Source of the DNA: Alkalibacterium sp049389645
GTDB lineage: Bacteria; Bacillota; Bacilli; Lactobacillales; Carnobacteriaceae_A
NCBI RefSeq assembly: GCF_049389645.1
Contig: NZ_CP186540.1
Span: 186,001 to 250,000, forward strand
Direction: 5' to 3'
DNA: 64,000 bases
Of this stretch, positions 53,729 through 61,689 are shown piece after piece. Within the stretch, counting starts at the first letter, position 1. Each line of letters begins with the position of its first letter. Position numbers and translations under genes: made by a program. The notes under the pieces were generated by a model. It did not search any database, was not told the DNA's origin, and was given only the letters and a program-made list of their open reading frames with translations.

Positions 53729-53813
53729 TTGAACTTCCTTCCCAACACATACTGTCACTAAAAACTTATTCCCCAATTATACCATATCATTAAAAGAAAA
53801 TGAAATTAATTTT

Positions 53814-55184
53814 TCAAGAAAAATCTTCTTCTTTCGAGAATAAGTACTTGCAATATAGAGCTAAGATCATGGGCAAAGGCTTTGCTTTTATAATGATATT
53901 AAAAATCGGGTGATCCCAAGAGATCGAATCATCTGTGAGCCACTTTAGTATTTGTAAGGTCATTCTTCGATTTGACATTAATGGTAACTCTTCAAAAATT
54001 TCTTTACTCCATTCCTTCCTACTCAATATGAAGGAAGGTTCAAATGCTTTTATAGGTTCAGTTTTTTCAGTTTCCATTAATTCGGTCACCCGGTTTTTAA
54101 TGACTTCTTGAAATTCATTTATAGAATACCTTTTATCCGGAGATATTTTAAATGTTTTTCCTGTCATTTCAAGAACGGCCCACATTAAATTCTCTTCGTT
54201 TACCACTTTTTTCCATTTCTTTGATAACTCTTTTAATAATTCCTGCTGGTATTCTTCTTTTTCAATATCTTTAAACAATAGATTGGAACGCTGCCCGTTC
54301 AGTAATTGATGTAAAACAATATAAAAATCAGTATTCTCTTTAGCGTACTGTTTTGGATCAAACGTATACCAATTACCTGTATATTCAGTTGCTTTCGCTA
54401 TTTTCATTGTCTCCATATAACCTAGACAAACATTGATCTCTGTTCTCTGTTTATCAAAAAGAAGCATATCCCCTAGTGGCCAGTTCGTCTTGATCCATTC
54501 GTATTCGACATCCTGTATTCGTTGATCGTGTCTGAATATACTAGGGCCGTGAATATCCACGACCACTATTTGATCGGGCTTTTTGTTGAGAGCTAGATTT
54601 ATAGGTATGTTATTTCTATATCCCCCGTCAATATAAGGAACCTCATCAATATAATATTTTTCCATAACTGGATATATTGCGGCACTGGCAAGCAAATAGT
54701 CTTTTAATCTTCCCATTTCTATATCTTCTAGATAATAATTTTCAACTCTTTTGGTTTTATAATTGATTGTAGAAAGGCCAAAAATAATATCTTTACTGCG
54801 AATTTCACGTTCATCATCAATATATTTTATAATCATTTCTTCCAAGGGTTTAGTACTCAACCCTTTTTCTTTTATGATTTTAACAATGAAATCTGATATC
54901 GTTTTTCTGTAATCTCCGAAATTGGCTACCTCGATTGGTGATTCAAAGCCTAAAATATCTTGGGTTTCAATTTCTTTCCACATTTCCTCTGCTTCCACTT
55001 GATTACCCAAGATATAAAGTGCCCCATTTAAAGCTCCTACGGAAGTTCCTGTTACAATATCTGCGTGATAATCCAGTTCATCCAACGCTTTCCAGACACC
55101 GATCTCGAACGCACCTCTCGCACCACCACCTCCAAAAACGATGGCTCTTCTCATGTTTTCTTTTTGAAAAAATGTTGAATTCAA
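53814..55184 (-). CDS. Patatin-like phospholipase family protein
   Basis: The 456-residue protein has a patatin domain in its first 280 residues: oxyanion loop FGGGGARGAFEIG, nucleophile Ser48 in GTSVG and catalytic Asp186 in YIDGGYRNN. The C-terminal 180 residues are not recognised. Such proteins hydrolyse acyl lipids, but the natural substrate is unknown. No signal peptide is visible, so it is probably cytoplasmic. Start is TTG 55184, six bases after AGGTGA; the ATG ten codons later has no good binding site. It stands alone after the V-ATPase terminator. Confidence 0.88.
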   Translation of the reverse strand: MNSTFFQKENMRRAIVFGGGGARGAFEIGVWKALDELDYHADIVTGTSVGALNGALYILGNQVEAEEMWKEIETQDILGFESPIEVANFGDYRKTISDFIVKIIKEKGLSTKPLEEMIIKYIDDEREIRSKDIIFGLSTINYKTKRVENYYLEDIEMGRLKDYLLASAAIYPVMEKYYIDEVPYIDGGYRNNIPINLALNKKPDQIVVVDIHGPSIFRHDQRIQDVEYEWIKTNWPLGDMLLFDKQRTEINVCLGYMETMKIAKATEYTGNWYTFDPKQYAKENTDFYIVLHQLLNGQRSNLLFKDIEKEEYQQELLKELSKKWKKVVNEENLMWAVLEMTGKTFKISPDKRYSINEFQEVIKNRVTELMETEKTEPIKAFEPSFILSRKEWSKEIFEELPLMSNRRMTLQILKWLTDDSISWDHPIFNIIIKAKPLPMILALYCKYLFSKEEDFS

Positions 55185-55291
55185 AGCGACTCACCTCTCC
55201 CCGCAATAAACAAGGTATTTTATAGCTGTAAAACTCATTTATATGTATACCATTATTATAACGGAAAAATAAATTTTGACTACAAAATAAA

Positions 55292-55332
55292 ATCACTACG
55301 GAAAGTTAAGCGTTCTAACTTCTCGCAGTGAT
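55292..55332 (-). terminator. Terminator of the V-ATPase operon
   Basis: ATCACT and AGTGAT, plus CG/CG and an inner AAGTTA/TAACTT, form a branched stem starting 16 bases after the ntpD stop, followed on the minus strand by TTTATTTT. Confidence 0.75.
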
Positions 55333-55347
55333 CCACTATTTAAACTA

Positions 55348-55980
55348 TTATTGACCCATATCTTTAACTTTCATCAATCGAGTGATTGCTGCACGTTCAC
55401 TTTCATCCAGCTTCATTCTGATGAAATAAATGGTTTCTTCCAGTTGAGGAATAGTCATATATTCCAATGCATTTACTCGACGTCTCGTTTTCTCTATTTC
55501 ATCCGCCAGCAATTGACATGTTTTTTCAATTTCTGCCAATTCAAGCATTTTAGGCATGACTTCTATGAGATACTCAAAAGTTAAATCCAATTCGCCATTA
55601 GAGTTTAAATAACCATAACTCAGTGCACTAGCATCAGCCACATTATCCTCATATTGAAAGTTCATCTGAGGAACTCTTACACTCATAATGTTCTTTCGCC
55701 CCATATTCAATGATACGCTGCGGCTAGGAACAGCCATCAGTTCTTCAATGTAATTCTCGTGTAATAATGATTTCGCCATGGCAAAAGATTGCATTGCTTT
55801 TTCGAGTTTTTCTTCGACATGGTTTCTCAACTCATTATTCTTCCTAATTAACTGAATGAACTGTCGCATGAGTTCATCCTGTTTGTCTTTTAGTAACTTA
55901 TGACCTCGAGTTGCTAAACTTAATCGTTTCTTCAAGTTTGCAAGCTCCATGCGAGTGGGGTTGACATCTATCTTAGCCAT
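55348..55980 (-). CDS. ntpD: V-type ATPase subunit D (central rotor shaft)
   Basis: Subunit D is the long coiled-coil shaft linking the A3B3 head to the rotor ring. The 210-residue protein starts with NPTRMELANLKKRLSLATRGHKLLKDKQDEL (seen in order), the D-subunit signature, and ends with a second helix (RRRVNALEYMTIPQLE) pairing with the first. GTGAGG lies close before the ATG, formed by the end of ntpB. It is the last gene of the operon here. Confidence 0.95.
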   Translation of the reverse strand: MAKIDVNPTRMELANLKKRLSLATRGHKLLKDKQDELMRQFIQLIRKNNELRNHVEEKLEKAMQSFAMAKSLLHENYIEELMAVPSRSVSLNMGRKNIMSVRVPQMNFQYEDNVADASALSYGYLNSNGELDLTFEYLIEVMPKMLELAEIEKTCQLLADEIEKTRRRVNALEYMTIPQLEETIYFIRMKLDESERAAITRLMKVKDMGQ

Positions 55981-55985
55981 TTACC

Positions 55986-57362
55986 TCACTCTCCTTTTGG
56001 CATATATTTGTCTAGCATATCGTCTTTGATACGTTTGAGTTCAGCTCTTGGAAGAACTTTTAGCAATTCCCAAGCCAAGTCCAAGGTTTCCTGGATGGAT
56101 CTATTTGTATAGTTCCCCTGGTCAACGTATTCTTTTTCAAATTTATTTGTGAATTCAACATATTTTCTATCCGTATCAGATAGTGCAGCTTCACCTAACA
56201 CCGCAGATAATTCTTTAGCTTCCTTACCTAGGGCATAAGCTGAGAACATTTGGTTCATTGTTGCCGCATGGTCTTCTCTTGTTTTGCCTTCTCCAGTACC
56301 TTTGTCTTTCAAACGTGATAAGGAGGGTAAAACATCAATAGGCGGTTGATAGCCCTGGTTATAAAGATCACGAGACAAAATGATTTGTCCTTCAGTAATA
56401 TAGCCTGTCAAGTCAGGAATTGGATGGGTAATATCGTCTTCCGGCATTGTCAAGATCGGAATCTGTGTAACAGATCCTTTCGTTCCTTCTAATCGACCGG
56501 CACGTTCGTATAACGATGCCAGGTTGGTATACAAGTAACCCGGATAGCCACGACGGCCAGGTACTTCACGACGAGCAGCTGAAATTTCACGCAGTGCTTC
56601 AGCATAGTTGGTCATGTCTGTCATAATAACAAGTACGTGCATGTCTTTTTCAAAAGCTAAATATTCAGCCGCTGTTAAAGCCATACGTGGTGTAGCAATA
56701 CGCTCGATCGCAGGGTCATCTGCTAAGTTAATAAAGAGGACAGAACGATCGATCGCTCCTGTTTCTTTGAAGTCATTCATAAAGAATTCAGCTTCTTCAA
56801 ATGTGATACCGATAGCAGCGAAAACAACCGCAAATTTTTCTTCTTTGTTGGTAACACTCGCTTGTCGGGCAATTTGAGCAGCCAGTTCTTTATGTGGTAG
56901 TCCAGAACCAGAGAATACGGGTAGTTTTTGACCACGTACCAATGTGTTCAAGTGATCAATAGTAGAAATACCTGTCTGAATAAATTCATCCGGATAGTCA
57001 CGTGCGATAGGATTGATTGCCTGACCATTGATATCCAGACTTTTTTCTGGAATCAAATCTGGTCCGCCATCATTTACTCGACCCATTCCGTCAAAGGTAC
57101 GACCAATCATATCTTCTGATACATCGAGTGATAAAGGTTTGCCTAAGAAGCGGACTTTAGTGTCCTCCAGGTTGATCCCTGTTGACCCTTCAAATAACTG
57201 AACAACTGCTTTATCCCCATTGATTTCCAACACTTGTCCACGACGACGTTCTCCAGTCTGGAGTTCAATATCAACTAACTCATCAAATTTAACACCCTCA
57301 ACACCTTGAACGGTCATCAACGGTCCGACGATTTCTGCAACTGTTTTATATTCTTTAAGCAT
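55986..57362 (-). CDS. ntpB: V-type ATPase subunit B (non-catalytic)
   Basis: Subunit B alternates with A in the hexameric head and contributes to the nucleotide pocket. From the ATG at 57362 it has 458 residues, the same as E. hirae NtpB. Typical sequences are EIVGPLMTVQGVEGVK, SGSGLPHKELAAQIARQ and PGRRGYPGYLYTNLA; there is no canonical Walker A, as expected. The start overlaps the ntpA stop by eight bases. The TTG upstream in frame is not used. Confidence 0.96.
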   Translation of the reverse strand: MLKEYKTVAEIVGPLMTVQGVEGVKFDELVDIELQTGERRRGQVLEINGDKAVVQLFEGSTGINLEDTKVRFLGKPLSLDVSEDMIGRTFDGMGRVNDGGPDLIPEKSLDINGQAINPIARDYPDEFIQTGISTIDHLNTLVRGQKLPVFSGSGLPHKELAAQIARQASVTNKEEKFAVVFAAIGITFEEAEFFMNDFKETGAIDRSVLFINLADDPAIERIATPRMALTAAEYLAFEKDMHVLVIMTDMTNYAEALREISAARREVPGRRGYPGYLYTNLASLYERAGRLEGTKGSVTQIPILTMPEDDITHPIPDLTGYITEGQIILSRDLYNQGYQPPIDVLPSLSRLKDKGTGEGKTREDHAATMNQMFSAYALGKEAKELSAVLGEAALSDTDRKYVEFTNKFEKEYVDQGNYTNRSIQETLDLAWELLKVLPRAELKRIKDDMLDKYMPKGE

Positions 57363-59139
57363 CTGATTCCACACCGCCTTTCTCAAGCACTACTTTAACT
57401 TCTTTTTCAATTTGCACATTAATTTCTTTGATGCGAGATAACTCTTCTTCAGGTATGAATTTCATACGAGCAATTTTTTCACGTGCATTCTCCGTACCTT
57501 CGATAATTTCATCGTAGTATGCACCTAAATCCATTGCTTTTTCTGCTTCTCTTTGATAGAGAAGGATGGCATTCAACATTTCGTATTGTTTGTTTCTAGA
57601 CGTATACGTATCAACGTCATCAAACGCGTTTTGCTGCAGGTAATCTTCTCGAAGCATACGAGCAGTAACCAGCTTCAAACGGTCTTTCTCAGAAAGTGAT
57701 TCCACACCAACCAGACGTACGATCTCTTGTAATTCTGACTCGTCCTGGAGTAATGATTTTGTATGAACAACCATACCGCTCCAGTCGACATCCAATTTTT
57801 TACCGACAAAAGCATTCATATCATTGGAATATAGTGAATAAGACTTAAGCCAGTTAATTGATGGGAAGTGACGTCTTTGAGCTAATGAACTATCTAGCCC
57901 CCAGAATACTTTAGCCACTCGCAATGTGTTTTGGGTAACGGGTTCGGATGTATCTCCACCAGGAGGCGATACGGCACCGATAGCAGTAATACTGCCTTCT
58001 CTGCCCTTGCTTCCTAATGCGATAACTTTTCCGGCACGTTCATAAAATTCTGCTATACGACTACCTAGATAAGCAGGATACCCTTCGTCCCCGGGCATTT
58101 CTTCAAGTCGTCCTGACATTTCACGTAGAGCCTCAGCCCAACGCGAAGTTGAATCAGCCATGATTGCTACCGAATAGCCCATATCACGGAAATATTCTGC
58201 AATAGTGATTCCTGTATAGATAGAAGCTTCACGAGCTGCCACAGGCATATTAGAGGTGTTAGCAATCAATACCGTTCTTTCCATAATTGATTCACCTGTA
58301 TTAGGATCGATCAATTCCGGAAATTCATTGATTACGTCTGTCATCTCATTACCACGTTCGCCACAACCAACATAGACAACTAAGTCAACATCTGCCCATT
58401 TCGCAATTTGGTGCTGAACAACTGTTTTTCCGGCTCCAAATGGTCCAGGTACAGCAGCAGCTCCACCTTTAGCTACAGGGAATAACGTATCGATAACACG
58501 TTGACCTGTAATTAATGGTTCGACAGGATTCAATTTTTTTGCAATGGGTCTACCCTGACGGACTGGCCATTTTTGCATCATAGTAAATTCTTTGTCACCT
58601 GTGTCTGTTTCTATGACATAAATATTATCTGTTACAGTGAAAGAACCCGTTTCAACAGATTTCACTTTTCCTTTAACGCCAAACGGAACCATAATACGGT
58701 GTTCAATTACGTTCGTTTCTTGAACAGTCCCTATGACGTCTCCTTCAGCAACCTCTGTTCCGACTTCTACTGCTGGAACAAATTCCCATTTTTTATCACG
58801 GTTCAAAGGTGCAATTTTCATTCCACGTTCTAGAAAGTTGCTATTTGTTTTTATCTTGAATTCATCCAGCGGTCTTTGTATGCCGTCAAACATTTGAGAA
58901 ATCATACCCGGAGCCAATTCTACAGATAATGCTTCTCCTGTAGTTTCAACACTTTCACCAGGTCCGATCATTGAAGTTTCTTCATAAACTTGAATTGAAG
59001 CGACATCGTCCCGCATTTCTATAATTTCACCAATAAGGCCTAGACGCCCAACTCGACATATATCTTGTATATTTGCTGATTCCATTCCACTAGCCGTAAC
59101 TAGAGGTCCGGAAACACTCACAATCGTTCCTTTACTCAA
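57355..59139 (-). CDS. ntpA: V-type ATPase subunit A (catalytic)
   Basis: Subunit A hydrolyses ATP. The 594-residue protein has Walker A GPFGAGKTV, VYVGCGERGNEM, the non-homologous insertion (about 110-200) that marks V-type A subunits, and MADSTSRWAEALRE. No intein interrupts it. It starts at TTG 59139, eight bases after GGAGG. Position between ntpG and ntpB follows the E. hirae order. Confidence 0.96.
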   Translation of the reverse strand: MSKGTIVSVSGPLVTASGMESANIQDICRVGRLGLIGEIIEMRDDVASIQVYEETSMIGPGESVETTGEALSVELAPGMISQMFDGIQRPLDEFKIKTNSNFLERGMKIAPLNRDKKWEFVPAVEVGTEVAEGDVIGTVQETNVIEHRIMVPFGVKGKVKSVETGSFTVTDNIYVIETDTGDKEFTMMQKWPVRQGRPIAKKLNPVEPLITGQRVIDTLFPVAKGGAAAVPGPFGAGKTVVQHQIAKWADVDLVVYVGCGERGNEMTDVINEFPELIDPNTGESIMERTVLIANTSNMPVAAREASIYTGITIAEYFRDMGYSVAIMADSTSRWAEALREMSGRLEEMPGDEGYPAYLGSRIAEFYERAGKVIALGSKGREGSITAIGAVSPPGGDTSEPVTQNTLRVAKVFWGLDSSLAQRRHFPSINWLKSYSLYSNDMNAFVGKKLDVDWSGMVVHTKSLLQDESELQEIVRLVGVESLSEKDRLKLVTARMLREDYLQQNAFDDVDTYTSRNKQYEMLNAILLYQREAEKAMDLGAYYDEIIEGTENAREKIARMKFIPEEELSRIKEINVQIEKEVKVVLEKGGVESDA

Positions 59140-59151
59140 ATTCGTACCCTC

Positions 59152-59463
59152 CTATAAGATATTTTGACCCACAGCTTTTTCCACATTATCCTGGACTCGT
59201 TTTTTTCCGATTCCACGCGATCCAGTATGATTGGGGATCAAAATGATGGCAGGTTTCAGTTTTGCATCATAGCGTTTTATGGTTTCTGGAACCATCTCTG
59301 CCAATTGTTCAGTTAAATATATTACTCCATAATCTTTATCCGCCATACTGTCAATGATCAGACGAGCTTCTTTAGCTTCAGATGCGAAAGACACTGAAAA
59401 ACCCAACATTTTAAAAACTAAAACAGAGTCTTTGTCTCCGACAACACCAATTTTATTCGGCAT
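59152..59463 (-). CDS. ntpG: V-type ATPase subunit F (NtpG)
   Basis: This 103-residue subunit caps the rotor shaft with subunit D. It shows IGVVGDKDSVLVFKMLGF at the start and VIYLTEQLAE and PAIILIPN further on, the Rossmann-like V-type F fold. The ATG overlaps the ntpC end by 11 bases; AAAGGA lies 12 bases upstream. In the E. hirae naming this gene is ntpG. Confidence 0.93.
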   Translation of the reverse strand: MPNKIGVVGDKDSVLVFKMLGFSVSFASEAKEARLIIDSMADKDYGVIYLTEQLAEMVPETIKRYDAKLKPAIILIPNHTGSRGIGKKRVQDNVEKAVGQNIL

Positions 59464-60463
59464 AGTTTAAACGCATCCTTTCTCTGATTTGATCCGCAGA
59501 TAGTCCATTTTCTTTACCCGATAATATCAAACGTAAATTTGTTACTTCTATTTCTTTAGCATATAGATAAGCTACGACAGGCATTGGCCCAAATGATTCT
59601 AGGCGTGCTTCACGCATTTTTTCCATATAAGCGTTATCCGTTTCATAGTCAACTTTTATTGTTGATAGTTCCCCAGTGTCCGTATCCACTGATTTATCAA
59701 TAAGTTGGCGATAATCTGTCTTCTTGTAAAACTGAGCAACGGCGTTTAAATCTTCACCGATCAGATTCAACAATTCTGTTTTGGGAACAGATCCTGAACT
59801 TGACAAAACAGTTAACATAAAGTTACGTGTGCGGTTTTGTTTCAATCCCCTTACGAGTGTTGAAAGATTATTATAATCAATATAACGTTCGATCAATGCA
59901 GGTATATCAGTTTCACCTGTCTCATCAGCTAAAAGCCGTAAGTGTGTGAAAAATCTTCTGTCTAAGATAATATCAACCGACTGCACATTATGATATTCTT
60001 CATATTCTGTTCTCACTTCATTTATGCTATCCATATATGCTTTAGGCAGTACCTCAGATTCTCCGAGACGAACTGCTTGACGTAAGTCGGAGATGGGGTA
60101 TCGTCCAATAGGAATAAACAAGTGATCTAAATCCTGATCAGTTATCTCTTCTTTGAATAAGACTTTTAAGTTGTGATACGCATACCTTAATCCAACAAGT
60201 TCGACTAATTCCGTATTCGGAACGATCTCAAACATCTCGTTATATGTTTGATGTAACTCGTTCATGAACATCGAATCATAATTTTTGTCTTCTTTAATTC
60301 TATCAACATCATTACGATAAGGTGTTTCGCGTAAAACATTAACAGCTTCTTCAAACGAATCTGATGTCAGCATTCTTTCAAAATGAGCTCGAGTGAGGAG
60401 GTCATTTTCATAGATACGAATGAGAACATTACTTGCTCCATATGCACTATCTTTCAAAACCAT
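59453..60463 (-). CDS. ntpC: V-type ATPase subunit C/d (rotor-ring adaptor)
   Basis: The 336-residue soluble subunit sits on the membrane ring and receives the shaft. It is all-helical with the family stretches YENDLLTRAHFERML, GLRYAYHNLKVLFK and EVTNLRLILSGKENGL. The ATG at 60463 has GAGGGG nearly touching it; TTG two codons later (60457) has better spacing and may be the true start. It overlaps ntpG. Confidence 0.94.
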   Translation of the reverse strand: MVLKDSAYGASNVLIRIYENDLLTRAHFERMLTSDSFEEAVNVLRETPYRNDVDRIKEDKNYDSMFMNELHQTYNEMFEIVPNTELVELVGLRYAYHNLKVLFKEEITDQDLDHLFIPIGRYPISDLRQAVRLGESEVLPKAYMDSINEVRTEYEEYHNVQSVDIILDRRFFTHLRLLADETGETDIPALIERYIDYNNLSTLVRGLKQNRTRNFMLTVLSSSGSVPKTELLNLIGEDLNAVAQFYKKTDYRQLIDKSVDTDTGELSTIKVDYETDNAYMEKMREARLESFGPMPVVAYLYAKEIEVTNLRLILSGKENGLSADQIRERMRLNYAE

Positions 60464-60471
60464 TCCCCTCT

Positions 60472-61050
60472 CTAAAATAATTCATTTGATATTTCGGACA
60501 AAATATCATTTTTCAATTCTTCTACAAGTATATCAAATATGAAGTTATAATCGATGCCCTCTTTTGCCACGATTAAACCTGATTTTTTTGAGATTGTTTC
60601 ATCAGATACACGAACACTTAGATTTTTAGGTGCATTATCTTTGATCCAGCCTGTATCAACTAAATTTCTGGACTTTTCACCAAAAATCAAAGTGACTTCT
60701 TTTTCGTTTTCAAAATTTTGTAATACATCTAATACAAAAGTTTGGAATGTTTTTTTATCAAGCGTATCTAATTTATCTTTGGTATCAACAAACACTTGAT
60801 TCAATAAGTTTTGTTTCGCTGATAAAATTTTATTGCGTTTTTTGATTTTTAACGTATTTGTTTTAATTACATATTCTTTTTTAACTTTTTCTTCAACATC
60901 GTCTTTAAGTTGTTGTCTCTTTGCAACTTCTGCTGCTTGTGAAGCTTCAATCTCATCTTCTGCCGCAACTTTAGCTTGCTCAACTTTCTGACGGAGCGCT
61001 GCTCTTTCTTTTTCAACAACGCGTTCTGTTAATAATTTCAAGTCAGCCAT
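60472..61050 (-). CDS. ntpE: V-type ATPase subunit E (peripheral stalk)
   Basis: The 192-residue protein has a long charged N-terminal helix (to about 90) and a globular C-terminal part (IVAKEGIDYNFIFDILVEEL). It builds the peripheral stalk with NtpF. The ATG at 61050 has AGGAGGG about 11 bases upstream; the upstream TTG in frame overlaps the binding site and is rejected. A hairpin lies between ntpK and this gene. Confidence 0.92.
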   Translation of the reverse strand: MADLKLLTERVVEKERAALRQKVEQAKVAAEDEIEASQAAEVAKRQQLKDDVEEKVKKEYVIKTNTLKIKKRNKILSAKQNLLNQVFVDTKDKLDTLDKKTFQTFVLDVLQNFENEKEVTLIFGEKSRNLVDTGWIKDNAPKNLSVRVSDETISKKSGLIVAKEGIDYNFIFDILVEELKNDILSEISNELF

Positions 61051-61098
61051 CTTTTGGATTTCCCTCCTATTCAATTACAATTAAAGAAAGAAAGGAAT

Positions 61099-61144
61099 TG
61101 AGTTGATACTAAAAGCATATATTTGCTTTCACTGTATTATCTCA
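61099..61144 (-). promoter_or_regulatory. Intercistronic hairpin between ntpK and ntpE
   Basis: On the minus strand TGAG...TAC / GTA...CTCA and an inner AAAGCA/TGCTTT form a two-part stem-loop beginning 20 bases after the ntpK stop, followed by a pyrimidine-rich stretch. It could be a partial terminator or protect the ntpK end of the mRNA. The ring needs many K copies per complex. Confidence 0.45.
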
Positions 61145-61163
61145 AATCCCTTCATTCATTTTA

Positions 61164-61640
61164 TTAGATAAATATAATCATCATTAAGGAAATAACGAAA
61201 CCTAAGATAGCATATGTTTCAACCATCGCTGAGTAAATAATACCTTTGGTAACGTGTTCCGGTTTTTGAGCTAAGATTTGCATAGCAGCTACTGAAACGC
61301 GGCCCTGCAAAGTACCTGAAGTTAAACCTGTAAAACCTACTGGTAATCCAGCTATTAAATAGTACCAACCTTGTGATGTACCTAAATCTGTTGTTAAGTT
61401 AACAATAATCAAAAGTCCGATAACAAAACCATAAAGACCCTGTGTAGCTGGTAACATTTGTAAAACTAATGCACGACCGAATTTTTCAGGCTGTTCTTTT
61501 GTTAATGCTGCAGCTGCTTCACCGGCAGATCCAACACCTCTTGAAGAACCCATTCCTGATAAAATAACAGCTAAAGCAACACCTATTGCACCAAATACAA
61601 AACCTAGATTTTCACCAAAAAACATTTCGAAATTACTCAT
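61164..61640 (-). CDS. ntpK: V-type ATPase rotor ring proteolipid K (16 kDa, Na+ type)
   Basis: The 158-residue protein has four membrane helices (two fused c-like hairpins) and forms the ion-carrying ring. The residues corresponding to the Na+ ligands of E. hirae NtpK (Leu61, Thr64, Gln65, Gln110, Glu139) are all found shifted by two: Leu63, Thr66, Gln67 (LPATQG), Gln112 (TLQGR) and Glu141 (VETYA). This strongly suggests Na+ rather than H+ transport. Only the second hairpin keeps the acidic ion carrier. GGAGG lies nine bases before the ATG. Confidence 0.96.
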   Translation of the reverse strand: MSNFEMFFGENLGFVFGAIGVALAVILSGMGSSRGVGSAGEAAAALTKEQPEKFGRALVLQMLPATQGLYGFVIGLLIIVNLTTDLGTSQGWYYLIAGLPVGFTGLTSGTLQGRVSVAAMQILAQKPEHVTKGIIYSAMVETYAILGFVISLMMIIFI

Positions 61641-61689
61641 TATACTTTTCCTCCATTTACATTTATATTTTTATTTAAAATTTGAATCC

